Shown here: positions 51,880 through 60,308 of the stretch, piece after piece
Layout of the letters: every line of letters starts with the position of its first letter
Numbering within the stretch: the first letter of the stretch is position 1
Assembly: GCF_001956045.1 (NCBI RefSeq)
Contig: NZ_MRTH01000010.1
Coordinates: 62,001-126,000 of the forward strand
Length of the DNA: 64,000 bases
DNA from: Paenibacillus sp. FSL H7-0331
GTDB taxonomy: Bacteria; Bacillota; Bacilli; Paenibacillales; NBRC-103111
Direction of reading: 5' to 3'
Program-made: the position numbers and the translations under genes
The notes under the pieces: generated by a model
What the model saw: only the letters and a program-made list of their open reading frames with translations
What the model was told of the DNA's origin: nothing
The model's database searches: none

Positions 51880-52146
51880 ATGAATACAGAGTTTGAAAGT
51901 GAATTCAACGCTTTGGTCGAAACCTTTGCAGAAATGGTGACAGGCAGCAGATCGCCGGAAATGGTGGAAAAAATCAAAGTTTGGTCCATATATAATCATA
52001 TTCACAAAACGATGCCCGCCTTGGCCAGCCATTGGAATCAGGATCATCCAGAAAGTAGAGCTGTCATTCGGGGTCTCTTCGAGGAAGTACGCGCCATGCA
52101 TCTTGAGCTGAAAGAAAAGAACAAAAGCACGAATCCTGAAGAGTAG
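51880..52146 (+). CDS. DUF2573-family small protein (YusU-like)
   Basis: The 88-residue helical, acidic protein matches the YusU/DUF2573 pattern: EFNALVETFAEMVTG, then MVEKIKVWSIYNHIHKTMPALASHWN and a charged C-terminal helix. Function is unknown. AAGGAGG lies before ATG 51880. It is a single-gene unit with a terminator after it. Confidence 0.7.
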   Translation: MNTEFESEFNALVETFAEMVTGSRSPEMVEKIKVWSIYNHIHKTMPALASHWNQDHPESRAVIRGLFEEVRAMHLELKEKNKSTNPEE

Positions 52147-52213
52147 TACGATCTGCAGGAAAGCACAATTTAATTACACACAGATGTAAGCATCCATACC
52201 CTGACACCAAGCA

Positions 52214-52262
52214 AGCGCCTTGAACCACTACCATATGGTCCAAGGCGCTCGCTTGCATTTTT
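52214..52262 (+). terminator. Terminator after the DUF2573 gene
   Basis: AGCGCCTTG (52214-52222) pairs with CAAGGCGCT (52241-52249), with an inner GACC/GGTC-like stem, and a five-T run follows shortly. Confidence 0.7.
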
Positions 52263-52296
52263 GCATATCATAAGGGTCTGTACAGTTAAAATGCGT

Positions 52297-53070
52297 TTAT
52301 TTCTTATTCATCATGTTGTAGGTGAACCTTTCAAAGGTCCGCGGAAACAGCTGGAACAGCTTGGCACCAAATCCTGCCACAAAAGGCATATTTACCTCTG
52401 GAGTCCCCTTCTCGATCGCACGCATGATTTTGCCGACAACCTGCTCCGGTTTGAGCATAAACCATTTGATGTTCGTTACGTAATGGCCAGAAGGATCAGC
52501 CTTGTCAAAAAAAGGCGTGTCAATCGGTCCCGGATTAATCGCAGTCATCTTGATCCCTGTACCAACCAACTCCTGTCGGAGACTGTTAGTAAATCCAAGC
52601 ACCGCATGCTTTGTTGCCGAATACCCTGAGGATTTGGCTGATCCGACTTTGCCTGCCATTGAAGCAATATTAATAATATGACCTTTACCTGCCTTCATCA
52701 TGGCAGGCAGCACGGCTTTGGTACAGCGAACGGTTCCCAGATAATTCACATCCATCATGTCGGCCATGTCCTCGATGGAACAATCCAGCAGCTTCTCAAA
52801 TAGGCCATAACCTGCATTATTGATCAGAACATCAATACGTCCGTAATGCTCAATAACCTGCTCCATCGTAGAGACCACTTGTGCGGTAGAAGTAACGTCC
52901 AGCTCATATATACGATGCTCACCTTGCAGCTTGGCAGCAACTTTCTCCAGCTTATCAACCGAGCGTGCCATCAGCACTGGAATAGCACCACGCTTCGACA
53001 GCTCCTCCGCCATGAGGGCTCCGATTCCACTGGAAGCTCCCGTGACGACAACGATTTTACCGCTAAACAT
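52297..53070 (-). CDS. Short-chain dehydrogenase/reductase
   Basis: The 257-residue protein has the classical SDR pattern: cofactor loop TGASSGIG near residue 12, DVTS near 60, NNAGYG near 83, catalytic Ser in NIASMAG, Tyr/Lys in YSATK near 146, and NPGPIDTPF. A C-terminal hydrophobic or basic stretch suggests loose membrane association, as in DltE-like or YqjQ-like SDRs. A GGGGGTG element selects ATG 53070. The substrate is not evident. Confidence 0.87.
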   Translation of the reverse strand: MFSGKIVVVTGASSGIGALMAEELSKRGAIPVLMARSVDKLEKVAAKLQGEHRIYELDVTSTAQVVSTMEQVIEHYGRIDVLINNAGYGLFEKLLDCSIEDMADMMDVNYLGTVRCTKAVLPAMMKAGKGHIINIASMAGKVGSAKSSGYSATKHAVLGFTNSLRQELVGTGIKMTAINPGPIDTPFFDKADPSGHYVTNIKWFMLKPEQVVGKIMRAIEKGTPEVNMPFVAGFGAKLFQLFPRTFERFTYNMMNKK

Positions 53071-53173
53071 TTGAGACACCCCCACAAGAATAGACGGCAC
53101 CGCCGAATTTGGAAGAACGGTAACGTTTGTCTAGCCATACCCCGAAAGCAGCAGCTTTATACTTTACATTCGC

Positions 53174-53217
53174 GGATAAACGGCTACGCCGTCCTTCATG
53201 GACGAGTTCGTTTACCC
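53174..53217. other. Compact multi-hairpin element
   Basis: GGATAAACG (53174-53182) pairs with CGTTTACCC (53209-53217) with one mismatch, enclosing two small hairpins, ACGGCTACGCCGT-type and GTCCTTCATGGAC-type. Together they give a three-way-junction shape in 44 bases. It lies in the gap between cheX and the SDR gene. It may be a dispersed repeat, but I see only one copy here. Confidence 0.45.
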
Positions 53218-53265
53218 AGAAATATATGCATGTTATAGAGTGAAACATATAAATTCATATATTTT

Positions 53266-53310
53266 CAAAAAAAAAGCGGTAGCTGTCCGTCAAGCCGGAA
53301 GCTACCACTT
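53266..53310 (-). terminator. Terminator after cheX
   Basis: AGTGGTAGCT-CCG pairs with CGG-AGCTACCGCT, and the minus strand ends in nine T residues. Confidence 0.85.
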
Positions 53311-53328
53311 CTCTGTACCCGATTAGAA

Positions 53329-53787
53329 TCAAACGATCAAAACCTGTATATCCAACTCACCAATTCCATCCATAATTAAAGGAATCGTCAATGCTTTCTT
53401 GGGAATAAATCCAGCAGCATTGGCGGAATGAAGCAATTTCGGAGGCGTTATATCCACGCGCACTCCCTGATTATACAACATGGTGCTGGCATTACCACTG
53501 ATCATGTTACCAAGCTCTGATATGGCACTTTTGCTCATTTCGTCCATCTCGGTGACCACATAGCCACCCATCATTGCGGAAACCATCTTCAACGCAACCT
53601 CTTCATGCAGACCGAATACGACATCTCCCTGCATTTCTCCTGTCATGCCAATCTGTATCCAGATAAAGTTCTCTACGAATTTGACATCCTTTATTCCCAG
53701 TTGTCCGGTAGAAGGACGAATATTGGCGACTTGCTCTATGACAATTCTAGCAGATTCCAAAAATGGATTGATGTATTCCGCCTTCAT
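53329..53787 (-). CDS. cheX: Chemotaxis protein CheX (CheY-P phosphatase)
   Basis: The 152-residue protein fits CheX of the CheC/CheX/FliY phosphatase family, which dephosphorylates CheY-P. The active helix ExxN is visible in SAISELGNMISGNA near 87-100, with the conserved glutamate and asparagine. The preceding GEMQGDVVFGL and the closing GELDIQVLI also fit. An AAAGGAG element lies upstream of ATG 53787, with longer than usual spacing. It stands alone, away from any che or fli operon in this window. Confidence 0.85.
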   Translation of the reverse strand: MKAEYINPFLESARIVIEQVANIRPSTGQLGIKDVKFVENFIWIQIGMTGEMQGDVVFGLHEEVALKMVSAMMGGYVVTEMDEMSKSAISELGNMISGNASTMLYNQGVRVDITPPKLLHSANAAGFIPKKALTIPLIMDGIGELDIQVLIV

Positions 53788-53936
53788 AAAATGATCTGGC
53801 TCCTTTGCGACAATATCACGAGTCATACATAGGTCTAATTTCTCCCTCATTATACCTACTTCTGTCGCAAAAGTATATAACTTTTGTCTTGAAATGCTGG
53901 AATATCAATGATTATGCAGGTTCCTGGCAGAAAGGA

Positions 53937-55103
53937 TTAGCGAAATGCCGCATAGGGTATTTCAAATTCAGTCATTCCGAAAGCGTACGCCGTATATTCA
54001 TATGGGTTAAAATAGATCACAACGCCATTGTGTTTCAGAAAGTATGGACGATCGGGCTCTATCGTCTTGAACGGCTCTAATAGACTTAATCCTGTGTTCG
54101 TATACTGTCTAATAATTTCATTATTAATAATCGACACATAATTGGCATTGCCACCTGCTACCTCTTGGAGTGTTAGCAGGTTACCCGTAGTGAGATCAAA
54201 TGTATAAGGTACACGTTCAGTCATCCCATGCGCTCCACCCAAATAAATATAATAATCGATATAGAGGCTTAACCGCTTTTGTTCATTATAGGTGATCTTA
54301 TATATACCATCGAGGCTTACAGGAGGAATCTTGAATTTCGGATTATCTGCTTCCGCCTTTTTATTGTCGGCTGCTGCTTTGTCCATCAATACCTTGCTCG
54401 CCGAGACGTGAGACTCGACCTCCTGCTTCAGAAAAGTATTCAACTTTTGCTGAATACCGTCATCAGCCAAGCCACTGATTTGCGGATAGCTGACCTTCAG
54501 TGATAGTTCTTTACTGGATTCAGCGATTTGCACCGTATGGTAAGTAAGCGGATTTTCCTGGATAGATTCAATACCTACCATACCCAACGCTGCATCGTAG
54601 GATATCCCATAACCGACACTTTCGAGCAAAAATCGAAGCGGCACATAAGTCGTATCCTCCTGTACAATAGGCGGCAAGCCGTAAATAAGCTGGTCATTCA
54701 GCAAATAGGCACTATTATACTCCTTTAACTCGAACTTTAACGTCCGCCCTCGCCCGTTCACGGTGACAGTTTGATTACCTGCGTCGTAGCCTGTTTCCAA
54801 TCCCAGCTCATCGTTCAGGGAACGTAAACCGATGTAAGTGTCACCCTTAACATTCGCGGTTGGAACCATCTTGCGCACCCCATCAATAAGTAAGGGATGG
54901 GAAGCAACCGTTATTCGGTCTCCTCCCAGTATGGCTGCGTACGCTTCGGACGGGCCTTGCAGAGTCAGACTAGTACCGCCGCCTACAGCAACTGCCAGCA
55001 TAAGCGCGAGTAGACCTTTTCTACTGCGTCTTTCCGATTTCTTCTTTGATTTTTCCTTGTGTTCGCTTGGTATAGATTGTATTCTCTCATATTTGTCGTT
55101 CAT
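53937..55103 (-). CDS. Stalk-domain plus DUF4163/DUF3298 (RsiV-like) surface protein
   Basis: The protein of about 388 residues has a basic N terminus (KEKSKKKSERRSRK), a membrane or signal segment (GLLALMLAVAVGGGTSLTL), a copper-amine-oxidase N-terminal (stalk) domain (about 60-170; LLIDGVRKMVPTANVKGDTYIGLRSLNDELG), then a DUF4163 domain and a DUF3298 domain (VSLDGIYKITYNEQKRLSLYIDYYIYLGGAHG), as in PdaC and RsiV extracellular parts. The deacetylase domain of PdaC is absent. The start is ambiguous between ATG 55115, which abuts the GGAGAGG element, and ATG 55103. Wall or lysozyme sensing is an inference. Confidence 0.75.
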   Translation of the reverse strand: MNDKYERIQSIPSEHKEKSKKKSERRSRKGLLALMLAVAVGGGTSLTLQGPSEAYAAILGGDRITVASHPLLIDGVRKMVPTANVKGDTYIGLRSLNDELGLETGYDAGNQTVTVNGRGRTLKFELKEYNSAYLLNDQLIYGLPPIVQEDTTYVPLRFLLESVGYGISYDAALGMVGIESIQENPLTYHTVQIAESSKELSLKVSYPQISGLADDGIQQKLNTFLKQEVESHVSASKVLMDKAAADNKKAEADNPKFKIPPVSLDGIYKITYNEQKRLSLYIDYYIYLGGAHGMTERVPYTFDLTTGNLLTLQEVAGGNANYVSIINNEIIRQYTNTGLSLLEPFKTIEPDRPYFLKHNGVVIYFNPYEYTAYAFGMTEFEIPYAAFR

Positions 55104-55339
55104 TCTGGTTAACATCCTCTCCGTTTATGACAGGTTATGCTGCGTTTTATAGCAATTTAGCTTCCCAGTAAATTACCCATTTCAGCCAAATTAGAAGCGA
55201 ATAGAGCATTTATTATAGCATAAACGGCAGCCAGCGAACGTAGATCAGCAAGCCGACAATACCATGAATGCAATGGAATCTCAACGCAGATTACATCGCT
55301 ATTTCTTAACGATATCGGCTTTCGCCTGGAAAGCCTGAA

Positions 55340-56137
55340 TCACATCCGCATCCCCATCGAGTTGCCAGAGCTGTACCCTTTCAGACCGTAATAAAAAAAA
55401 GCCGTCCCCACAATCGTCAAACCTGCTGCAACACCAATCGCCTGCCACACAAATAACGGTTCCATCGAACGCAGCAAACCTATCGGCAAATAGCTGATAA
55501 AGCCGGCAGGAATAACCGTAAACAATATCAGCTTCCCCCAGCCGCTAAATATGCCCGTAGGATACGTAGAGAAAGCCAATAGCCCATTAAACACCTGCTG
55601 CCCGATACCCTCGGCATTCCCGATAAAAAAGGCAAGTGATTGCACCAGGACGACGAAAAATATAAAAATCAACAGCGCAATAAGCAGAGCCAGCATGAAT
55701 TTAAATATCCCCGCCAATGACGTGTCTCCAAACAAACCATATACAAGCAGGGCAAACAAAACGTCACCAATAGCTGAAACCGACATCCGGCTGATCAGAA
55801 TATGCAGCAGCACCGGCTTTGGCTGGGACAGAAATACATCCAATTGACCTGACGCGATCAACGAAGCCAACCGATAAGCATTGCCGAACAATACGGCCGA
55901 CAAGCCAAACCCTCCTGCACTGACCGCCCACATCATCATAACGTCTTGCAGCGACCACCCGTTGACAACCTGGAATCTCTGGAAATACAATCCCCAGAAT
56001 ACAATCCACACCAAATTGTTCACTACCATCATGCCAGCAGTTAACATAAAGCTGATCCTGAATTCCATCGCACCTGCCAAATTTAATTTCCAGCAGCCCC
56101 ATACGAATGCCATAAGACCTGCCGCTTGCTTGATCAC
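55340..56137 (-). CDS. ABC-2-type exporter permease (second permease)
   Basis: The 265-residue membrane protein has six hydrophobic segments and the pattern of the ABC-2 family (DUF990-like): LNLAGAMEFRISFMLTAGMM, IASGQLDVFLSQPKPVLLHIL and the C-terminal AFFYYGLKGYSSGN. AGAGGGGGA spaced seven bases selects GTG 56137, far inside the longest ORF. It is the third gene of an exporter operon behind a ykkC-type riboswitch. Confidence 0.85.
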   Translation of the reverse strand: MIKQAAGLMAFVWGCWKLNLAGAMEFRISFMLTAGMMVVNNLVWIVFWGLYFQRFQVVNGWSLQDVMMMWAVSAGGFGLSAVLFGNAYRLASLIASGQLDVFLSQPKPVLLHILISRMSVSAIGDVLFALLVYGLFGDTSLAGIFKFMLALLIALLIFIFFVVLVQSLAFFIGNAEGIGQQVFNGLLAFSTYPTGIFSGWGKLILFTVIPAGFISYLPIGLLRSMEPLFVWQAIGVAAGLTIVGTAFFYYGLKGYSSGNSMGMRM

Positions 56138-56202
56138 TTGTTTGTCCCCCTCTCTGACTTCACAGATCATCACCTCAGGTCCCACCTGGCATCGACGTTC
56201 TT

Positions 56203-57090
56203 TTACCCGCCGTTCACATTTAGCTTGCGAACACCTCGGCGATAAATCATCCATACCCCTGTACCCAGCAGCAGGATCCAGCATATTTGCGTGAGCAGCA
56301 TCGGAGCGAGGGATATATCTGCCCACTTTACAGCGGTTTTGGCAGGGAAATACAAGACGGTTTGGAATGGCAGCCAGCGACATACCTCCTGCAGCAGCTT
56401 GGGGAATAGCTCAAGAGGCATCAGCATTCCGCCTACCGTGAATAGCAGCTTATGGTACACAAATTCCAGTCCCCTTGTTTCTTCCACCCAGAACGCACAA
56501 AGAGCAAGAGCCATATTAAGCAAAAAATTAATCGTTATCGCACCAAGCGACATCAACAGAAAGCCCATCCAACCCCAGCCAAAATCAGGCCATCCGAAGA
56601 TCGCAATGCCAAGCAGCCCGCCTATACTCAGATTAACAAGCAGTCGCACAGAGACCTCGCTAACATAACCTACATAATGAAATGCAATGTAGTTCAAGGG
56701 GCGCGTCAGCTTGTAGCCAACATCTCCATTCTTAACCTCTTCCTCCACCCGTGTCGCCAGACTCGGAAATGCTGTCGTGAGCGCCTCAGCAAACAAAATA
56801 TACCAAATCATCTGTGCATAGCTATAACCCTCGATTAGTGAGGTTCCTTCACCTTGGTAGGTAACACTCCACAGCTGAATGAAAATATACATAATGAGAA
56901 TAAGAAATATCGAGCGAATAAGGAAATCGTACACATAGGCAAAATGATTACGCAGCGTTACCCTGCCGATAGCCCCATACTTAAACAGCTTGCCGACGAA
57001 CGATACACGTGGGCCCGGCGGTTTGTCAATATCAGCAGCATGGGGGTATGAGCCGCCTGCACCTGTATGTTTATTCAACGCTTGCATCAT
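56203..57090 (-). CDS. ABC-2-type exporter permease (first permease)
   Basis: The 295-residue membrane protein has six hydrophobic segments, with VEEEVKNGDVGYKLTRPLNYIAFHYVGY, the element equivalent to SGQLDVFLSQP in its partner. An AGGAGGGG element precedes ATG 57090. It lies between the ATPase and second permease genes of the same operon, so the two permeases should form a heterodimer. Confidence 0.85.
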   Translation of the reverse strand: MMQALNKHTGAGGSYPHAADIDKPPGPRVSFVGKLFKYGAIGRVTLRNHFAYVYDFLIRSIFLILIMYIFIQLWSVTYQGEGTSLIEGYSYAQMIWYILFAEALTTAFPSLATRVEEEVKNGDVGYKLTRPLNYIAFHYVGYVSEVSVRLLVNLSIGGLLGIAIFGWPDFGWGWMGFLLMSLGAITINFLLNMALALCAFWVEETRGLEFVYHKLLFTVGGMLMPLELFPKLLQEVCRWLPFQTVLYFPAKTAVKWADISLAPMLLTQICWILLLGTGVWMIYRRGVRKLNVNGG

Positions 57091-57105
57091 ATGCGCGCTC
57101 CCCTC

Positions 57106-58098
57106 CTACTCAACGAATCCAGATTCTCTGGCATAAATATGGCTAATGATCTGATCCATCGGCGGATCTTCAATCGTAACATCGATAACCCGGTACTGGC
57201 TTACGATATGCGCCAGCACCTGCTCCATGCTGACAGCTGTCGTCTCGATAGACAGCTTTAGCGTGAGTCCGTCCTGCTGCAGCACTTCCACACCAGGAAA
57301 GCTGAAGCTCGCACCTGCCTCCTGAAGCTGCAGATGAATCGTCTTCACCGTCAGCAGCTCGCGCTTCATCCGTTCGACACCATCATCCAGAATAACCTCA
57401 CCGTGGTTAATTACGACGACACGCTTGCATAACTGCTCCACGTCTCCCGCATCATGCGAGGTCAGAAAAACCGTCATGCCCTCCTCACGATTCATTTCCA
57501 AAATCAGCTCGCGAATTTTTTGTTTGACGATTACATCCAGACCGATAGTCGGCTCATCGAGAAATACAATTTTGGGTCGGTGCAGCATCGCGGCGGCAAT
57601 CTCACAGCGCATCCTCTCACCCAAAGACAGCTTCCGTACTGGAGTGTGCAAATAAGGCCCCAACTCAAAACGGCGAACCAGATCATCGCGACGGCTGTAG
57701 AAATCGGAACGCTTCAATTCGTAGATTCGACTCATCAGCTCAAAGGAATCCAACGGCGGAAGGTGATACCACAGCTGGGACTTCTGACCGAATACGGAAC
57801 CGATATGATAGGCCAGACGACTTCTTTCCTTCCAGGGACAATACCCCAGAACCTGCGCTTCACCCCCGGATGGATGCAAAATTCCCGTGAGCATTTTGAT
57901 CGTCGTTGATTTACCGGCACCATTGGGTCCCAGAAAGGCGAGCATCTCACCCTGCTCTACCTGCAAATCCACACTGCGTACTGCCAGTTTTTCCGTGTAT
58001 TGGGGCTTGAACAGCGATTGCATGCTCCCCAATAAACCCGTTGCTTTACGCTTCACGGCAAAAGATTTGGTCAACCCTGCTACCCGGATCGCATTCAT
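57106..58098 (-). CDS. ABC exporter ATP-binding protein (NatA-like, DUF990-associated)
   Basis: The 330-residue ATPase has Walker A GPNGAGKS near 59, an unusual signature LSLGERMRCEIAAAMLHRP, Walker B KIVFLDEPTIGLD and the H-loop TSHD, plus a C-terminal domain of about 90 residues like DUF4162. LGER instead of LSGGQ is typical of this subgroup. It leads the three-gene operon. The leader upstream carries a ykkC-family riboswitch candidate and terminator. The exported substrate is unknown. Confidence 0.88.
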   Translation of the reverse strand: MNAIRVAGLTKSFAVKRKATGLLGSMQSLFKPQYTEKLAVRSVDLQVEQGEMLAFLGPNGAGKSTTIKMLTGILHPSGGEAQVLGYCPWKERSRLAYHIGSVFGQKSQLWYHLPPLDSFELMSRIYELKRSDFYSRRDDLVRRFELGPYLHTPVRKLSLGERMRCEIAAAMLHRPKIVFLDEPTIGLDVIVKQKIRELILEMNREEGMTVFLTSHDAGDVEQLCKRVVVINHGEVILDDGVERMKRELLTVKTIHLQLQEAGASFSFPGVEVLQQDGLTLKLSIETTAVSMEQVLAHIVSQYRVIDVTIEDPPMDQIISHIYARESGFVE

Positions 58099-58129
58099 CG
58101 TTTCATCCCCCTTTATTCCACTAACGCAG

Positions 58130-58183
58130 AAAAGACCTCGAGCAGCTTCGCCTTGGACAGGCGGAACTTACTCGAGGTCTTTT
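58130..58183 (-). terminator. Riboswitch-controlled terminator before the ABC exporter
   Basis: AGACCTCGAG (minus) pairs with CTCGAGGTCT and is followed by TTTTCTG. The 5' arm is shared with the conserved 3' part of the ykkC-type aptamer, so folding of the aptamer should block the terminator. Confidence 0.85.
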
Positions 58184-58276
58184 ATCCCTACGGTGTAACG
58201 CAGCAGCCAGCTGCGTTCGACTTCGCTTGGTTCGAGCAGGCCGTTACCAGCCCTCGGATCCCTAGAAGTCCTTCCA
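58160..58276 (-). promoter_or_regulatory. ykkC-family riboswitch candidate (subtype 2 like)
   Basis: On the minus strand CTAGGGATCCG near the 5' end, a P1b-like hairpin (CGAGGGC...CTGCTCG), GAACCAAGCG, a P3 hairpin (AACGCAGC / GCTGCGTT) and ACACCGTAGGGATAAAAGACC occur in the order of ykkC RNAs. GAACCAAGCG resembles the GGACCGAGCG block of subtype 2 (ppGpp/PRPP-type) members more than the guanidine-I form. GGAA...CTT and AAGTTCC can close P1. Overlap with the terminator arm suggests an ON switch. Confidence 0.65.
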
Positions 58277-58340
58277 CATAATTTTTAATATACTAACATC
58301 GAATGTAAATAATTACAATAAAAATATAAATTTAGCATGT

Positions 58341-58907
58341 TCAGTGAACCTGATCTAATCGTTTAATCATCCGATAAAAAAGATGTCCACTGACCTGAAC
58401 AACACCATCTTCGTTATATCCCTGCTTAACATATAGCTGCTTGGCAGACGCATTTTCCTGATCTACAAGCAGCATAATTTTATGATGTCCAAGCTCTATG
58501 GCCTGCTGTTGGAACAAGCGCAGCAGCTCGGTCCCGATGCCCCTGCCCTGATAGTCCGAATGAACAGCGATGGAATCCAAATAGTACTCATCCTCACGCG
58601 CTTCACGTTCAATGGTTTGTGTTGTGCTGCCGATCGCGGCCAGACGTTCAAGAAATGGACGATCCAGCTCCGCAGCGCGGCTGCCGTGGTAAGCAAGCAT
58701 AAAGGCGATTACTCGCTGATCCTCTTCCAGGACCAGCACATTTTCGAAGCTGATCCGGCTCCCTTTTTCCTGAAAAAACTGCTCCAGCACCTGCAACGCA
58801 TCCTCGACATCATCGGTTCCTGCCAGTGTGTGCACAATACCGCCTATCGCTGTATACATTAAACTGATAACAGCTGCCGCGTCTTCTTTTGTTGCCTGTC
58901 GTATCAT
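58341..58907 (-). CDS. GNAT-family N-acetyltransferase
   Basis: The 188-residue protein has the GNAT fold with acetyl-CoA binding motif DSIAVHSDYQGRGIGTELL near 122-140 and a C-terminal KQLYVKQGYNEDG. CAGGAGGA selects ATG 58907 over the ORF end. The acceptor substrate is unknown. It is a single-gene unit between the riboswitch region and the Sm-like small protein gene. Confidence 0.82.
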   Translation of the reverse strand: MIRQATKEDAAAVISLMYTAIGGIVHTLAGTDDVEDALQVLEQFFQEKGSRISFENVLVLEEDQRVIAFMLAYHGSRAAELDRPFLERLAAIGSTTQTIEREAREDEYYLDSIAVHSDYQGRGIGTELLRLFQQQAIELGHHKIMLLVDQENASAKQLYVKQGYNEDGVVQVSGHLFYRMIKRLDQVH

Positions 58908-59103
58908 GAATTTCCTCCTGAGGCCTGACTTACACCATAGTGAACCACAACCATGATCGGTTTGCAAACTAGCACCCGTTGTTCAAATGGCATCACCTTA
59001 ACAACCGGGGTCCAGCCTGCAGGCTGCCAACTCCCGAACCGTCCACACTTATTGCTTGCCAGTGCCATATCATACAGTATCACACGAAAAGGGGGTTATC
59101 CTT

Positions 59104-59334
59104 ATGTCCGTTATTTCCAATTACAATAAATGTATCAAATATTTAAATCGACGTGTCCGTATCAAATCCAGAAATGGAAATACCTATGTAGGAAAGATTG
59201 TCAAAGTCGATGGTAAAAGGGTACATCTTAAGGTTACTTCCGTCAATGATGGCAAGAAAGTCCATACCTCATTTTTCCCGTTTATTATACCGTTAGTCCT
59301 GTTTGATCTGCTTGCTATCGTATTGTTATTTTAA
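59104..59334 (+). CDS. Small basic protein with Sm/SH3-like barrel and C-terminal membrane helix, 76 aa
   Basis: I do not recognise a named family. Residues about 10-50 (LNRRVRIKSRNGNTYVGKIVKVDGKRVHLKV) read like a small Sm- or SH3-type beta barrel, rich in Lys and Arg. The last 20 residues (FIIPLVLFDLLAIVLLF) form a membrane helix with no charged tail. AAGGGGG lies seven bases before ATG 59104, inside a longer ORF. A tail-anchored RNA- or wall-binding role is possible but unproven. Confidence 0.6.
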   Translation: MSVISNYNKCIKYLNRRVRIKSRNGNTYVGKIVKVDGKRVHLKVTSVNDGKKVHTSFFPFIIPLVLFDLLAIVLLF

Positions 59335-59456
59335 TCGTCGATTATGCCCTGATTTTGACAGCAGGTTGTGACAGTATCCTTAATGGACTTGCTGTACGAT
59401 AGAGTTATCAGAGAATACGAGCTGATGAAATCTATGAATCAGAAGGAGTAGGTAAG

Positions 59457-59846
59457 GTGAGCACTATTGTATCCAATGATGATGAGTCGAAGCAGCAGAC
59501 GATTCCCAAGCTCACGATGAAGATGCTCTATGAGCGGGTTAAGATACAGGAGCGGGAGCATGCGGCGCTTAAACAACGAATCGAGTCCATGGAGCGGCAA
59601 TTGACAGAGCAGCAGCTACTAATCGGGGAAGTCGCGGTTACGACTGAACGGCTTATGTGGATAAAATCTCTGAGCCGGGATCATGAATCCATTGAGGATT
59701 CAGAGACCATGCTGGAGACATCTACAGGTAAAGAAATGCTGGCAGAGACAGGAGCAGCGATTGCTCATGAAGCTGTCAAATACAATCTAATCCCTCGTTC
59801 CGAACGGCAAGTCGAGCCCAGGCGGAAGTTTTTGTGGTTCTTTTGA
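59457..59846 (+). CDS. Hypothetical coiled-coil protein, 129 aa
   Basis: The protein is charged, with a coiled coil at about 22-58 (YERVKIQEREHAALKQRIES, MERQLTEQQLLIGEV) and a short basic C terminus ending in FLWFF. No membrane or secretion signal is seen. GTG 59457 follows AGAAGGAGTAGG. No family is recognised. It lies 122 bases after the Sm-like gene and is followed by a terminator. Confidence 0.6.
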   Translation: MSTIVSNDDESKQQTIPKLTMKMLYERVKIQEREHAALKQRIESMERQLTEQQLLIGEVAVTTERLMWIKSLSRDHESIEDSETMLETSTGKEMLAETGAAIAHEAVKYNLIPRSERQVEPRRKFLWFF

Positions 59847-59940
59847 ACACAACGATAAGGGTATCAGAAAAACAGAGTCAGACCGTGGCTCCACAACAGC
59901 CATCTCAAAGTACAGGCGCAAAACCAAATAGCCGAAGTAG

Positions 59941-59996
59941 GGAGCTAAGAACTCAGAAGCTATAGCATGCTTCCGAATCTGTTGGCTCTTTTTTTT
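59941..59996 (+). terminator. Terminator after the coiled-coil gene
   Basis: An imperfect hairpin with AGAAGC/GCTTCC near the loop and GAGC/GCTC at the base is followed by eight T residues. Confidence 0.65.
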
Positions 59997-60066
59997 CGTT
60001 CGAAACCCCTGATGATAAGAAAAGCTCCTGATCGGAGCCTATTCGACGAAGATACATCCGTATCTC

Positions 60067-60096
60067 TTAAAAAAAACCGGACTTTGCAGCCCGGTC
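60067..60096 (-). terminator. Terminator after rpmG
   Basis: ACCGGGCT pairs with AGTCCGGT around a four-base loop, and eight T residues follow on the minus strand. Confidence 0.85.
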
Positions 60097-60110
60097 CCAC
60101 GTTCAGGCTA

Positions 60111-60260
60111 TTATCTGGTTTCGCGGTGAATGGTATATTTTTTTAATCTGGGGCTGTATTTACGCAATTCCATACGTCCCGGTTGATTTCTTTTGTTCTT
60201 GGTTGTCGTGTAATTACGATCTCCAGTTTCCGTGCAAGCCAATGTGATGATTACTCGCAA
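60111..60260 (-). CDS. rpmG: Zinc-free ribosomal protein bL33 paralogue, 49 aa
   Basis: The 49-residue product (start [18 protein letters not shown]) is ribosomal protein bL33. It lacks the paired CxxC zinc ligands of the C+ form and has only one cysteine, so it is a C- paralogue that does not need zinc. AAGGAGGTG precedes TTG 60260. It lies 48 bases after a COG0523 GTPase gene whose promoter region carries a Zur-like box, so it should be made during zinc starvation to spare the metal in ribosomes. Confidence 0.88.
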   Translation of the reverse strand: MRVIITLACTETGDRNYTTTKNKRNQPGRMELRKYSPRLKKYTIHRETR

Positions 60261-60308
60261 GCTGTTCACCTCCTTCCAGTTCCGCTTTGCGGCCGTTGTA
60301 ACCCTAAT

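Noticed and set aside
58160..58276. T-box leader or guanidine-I riboswitch for the ABC exporter leader
   Set aside because: The T-box AGGGTGG-ACCGCG core is absent, and the GUCCGAGAG block expected of the guanidine-I form is replaced by an AACCAAGCG block closer to subtype 2.
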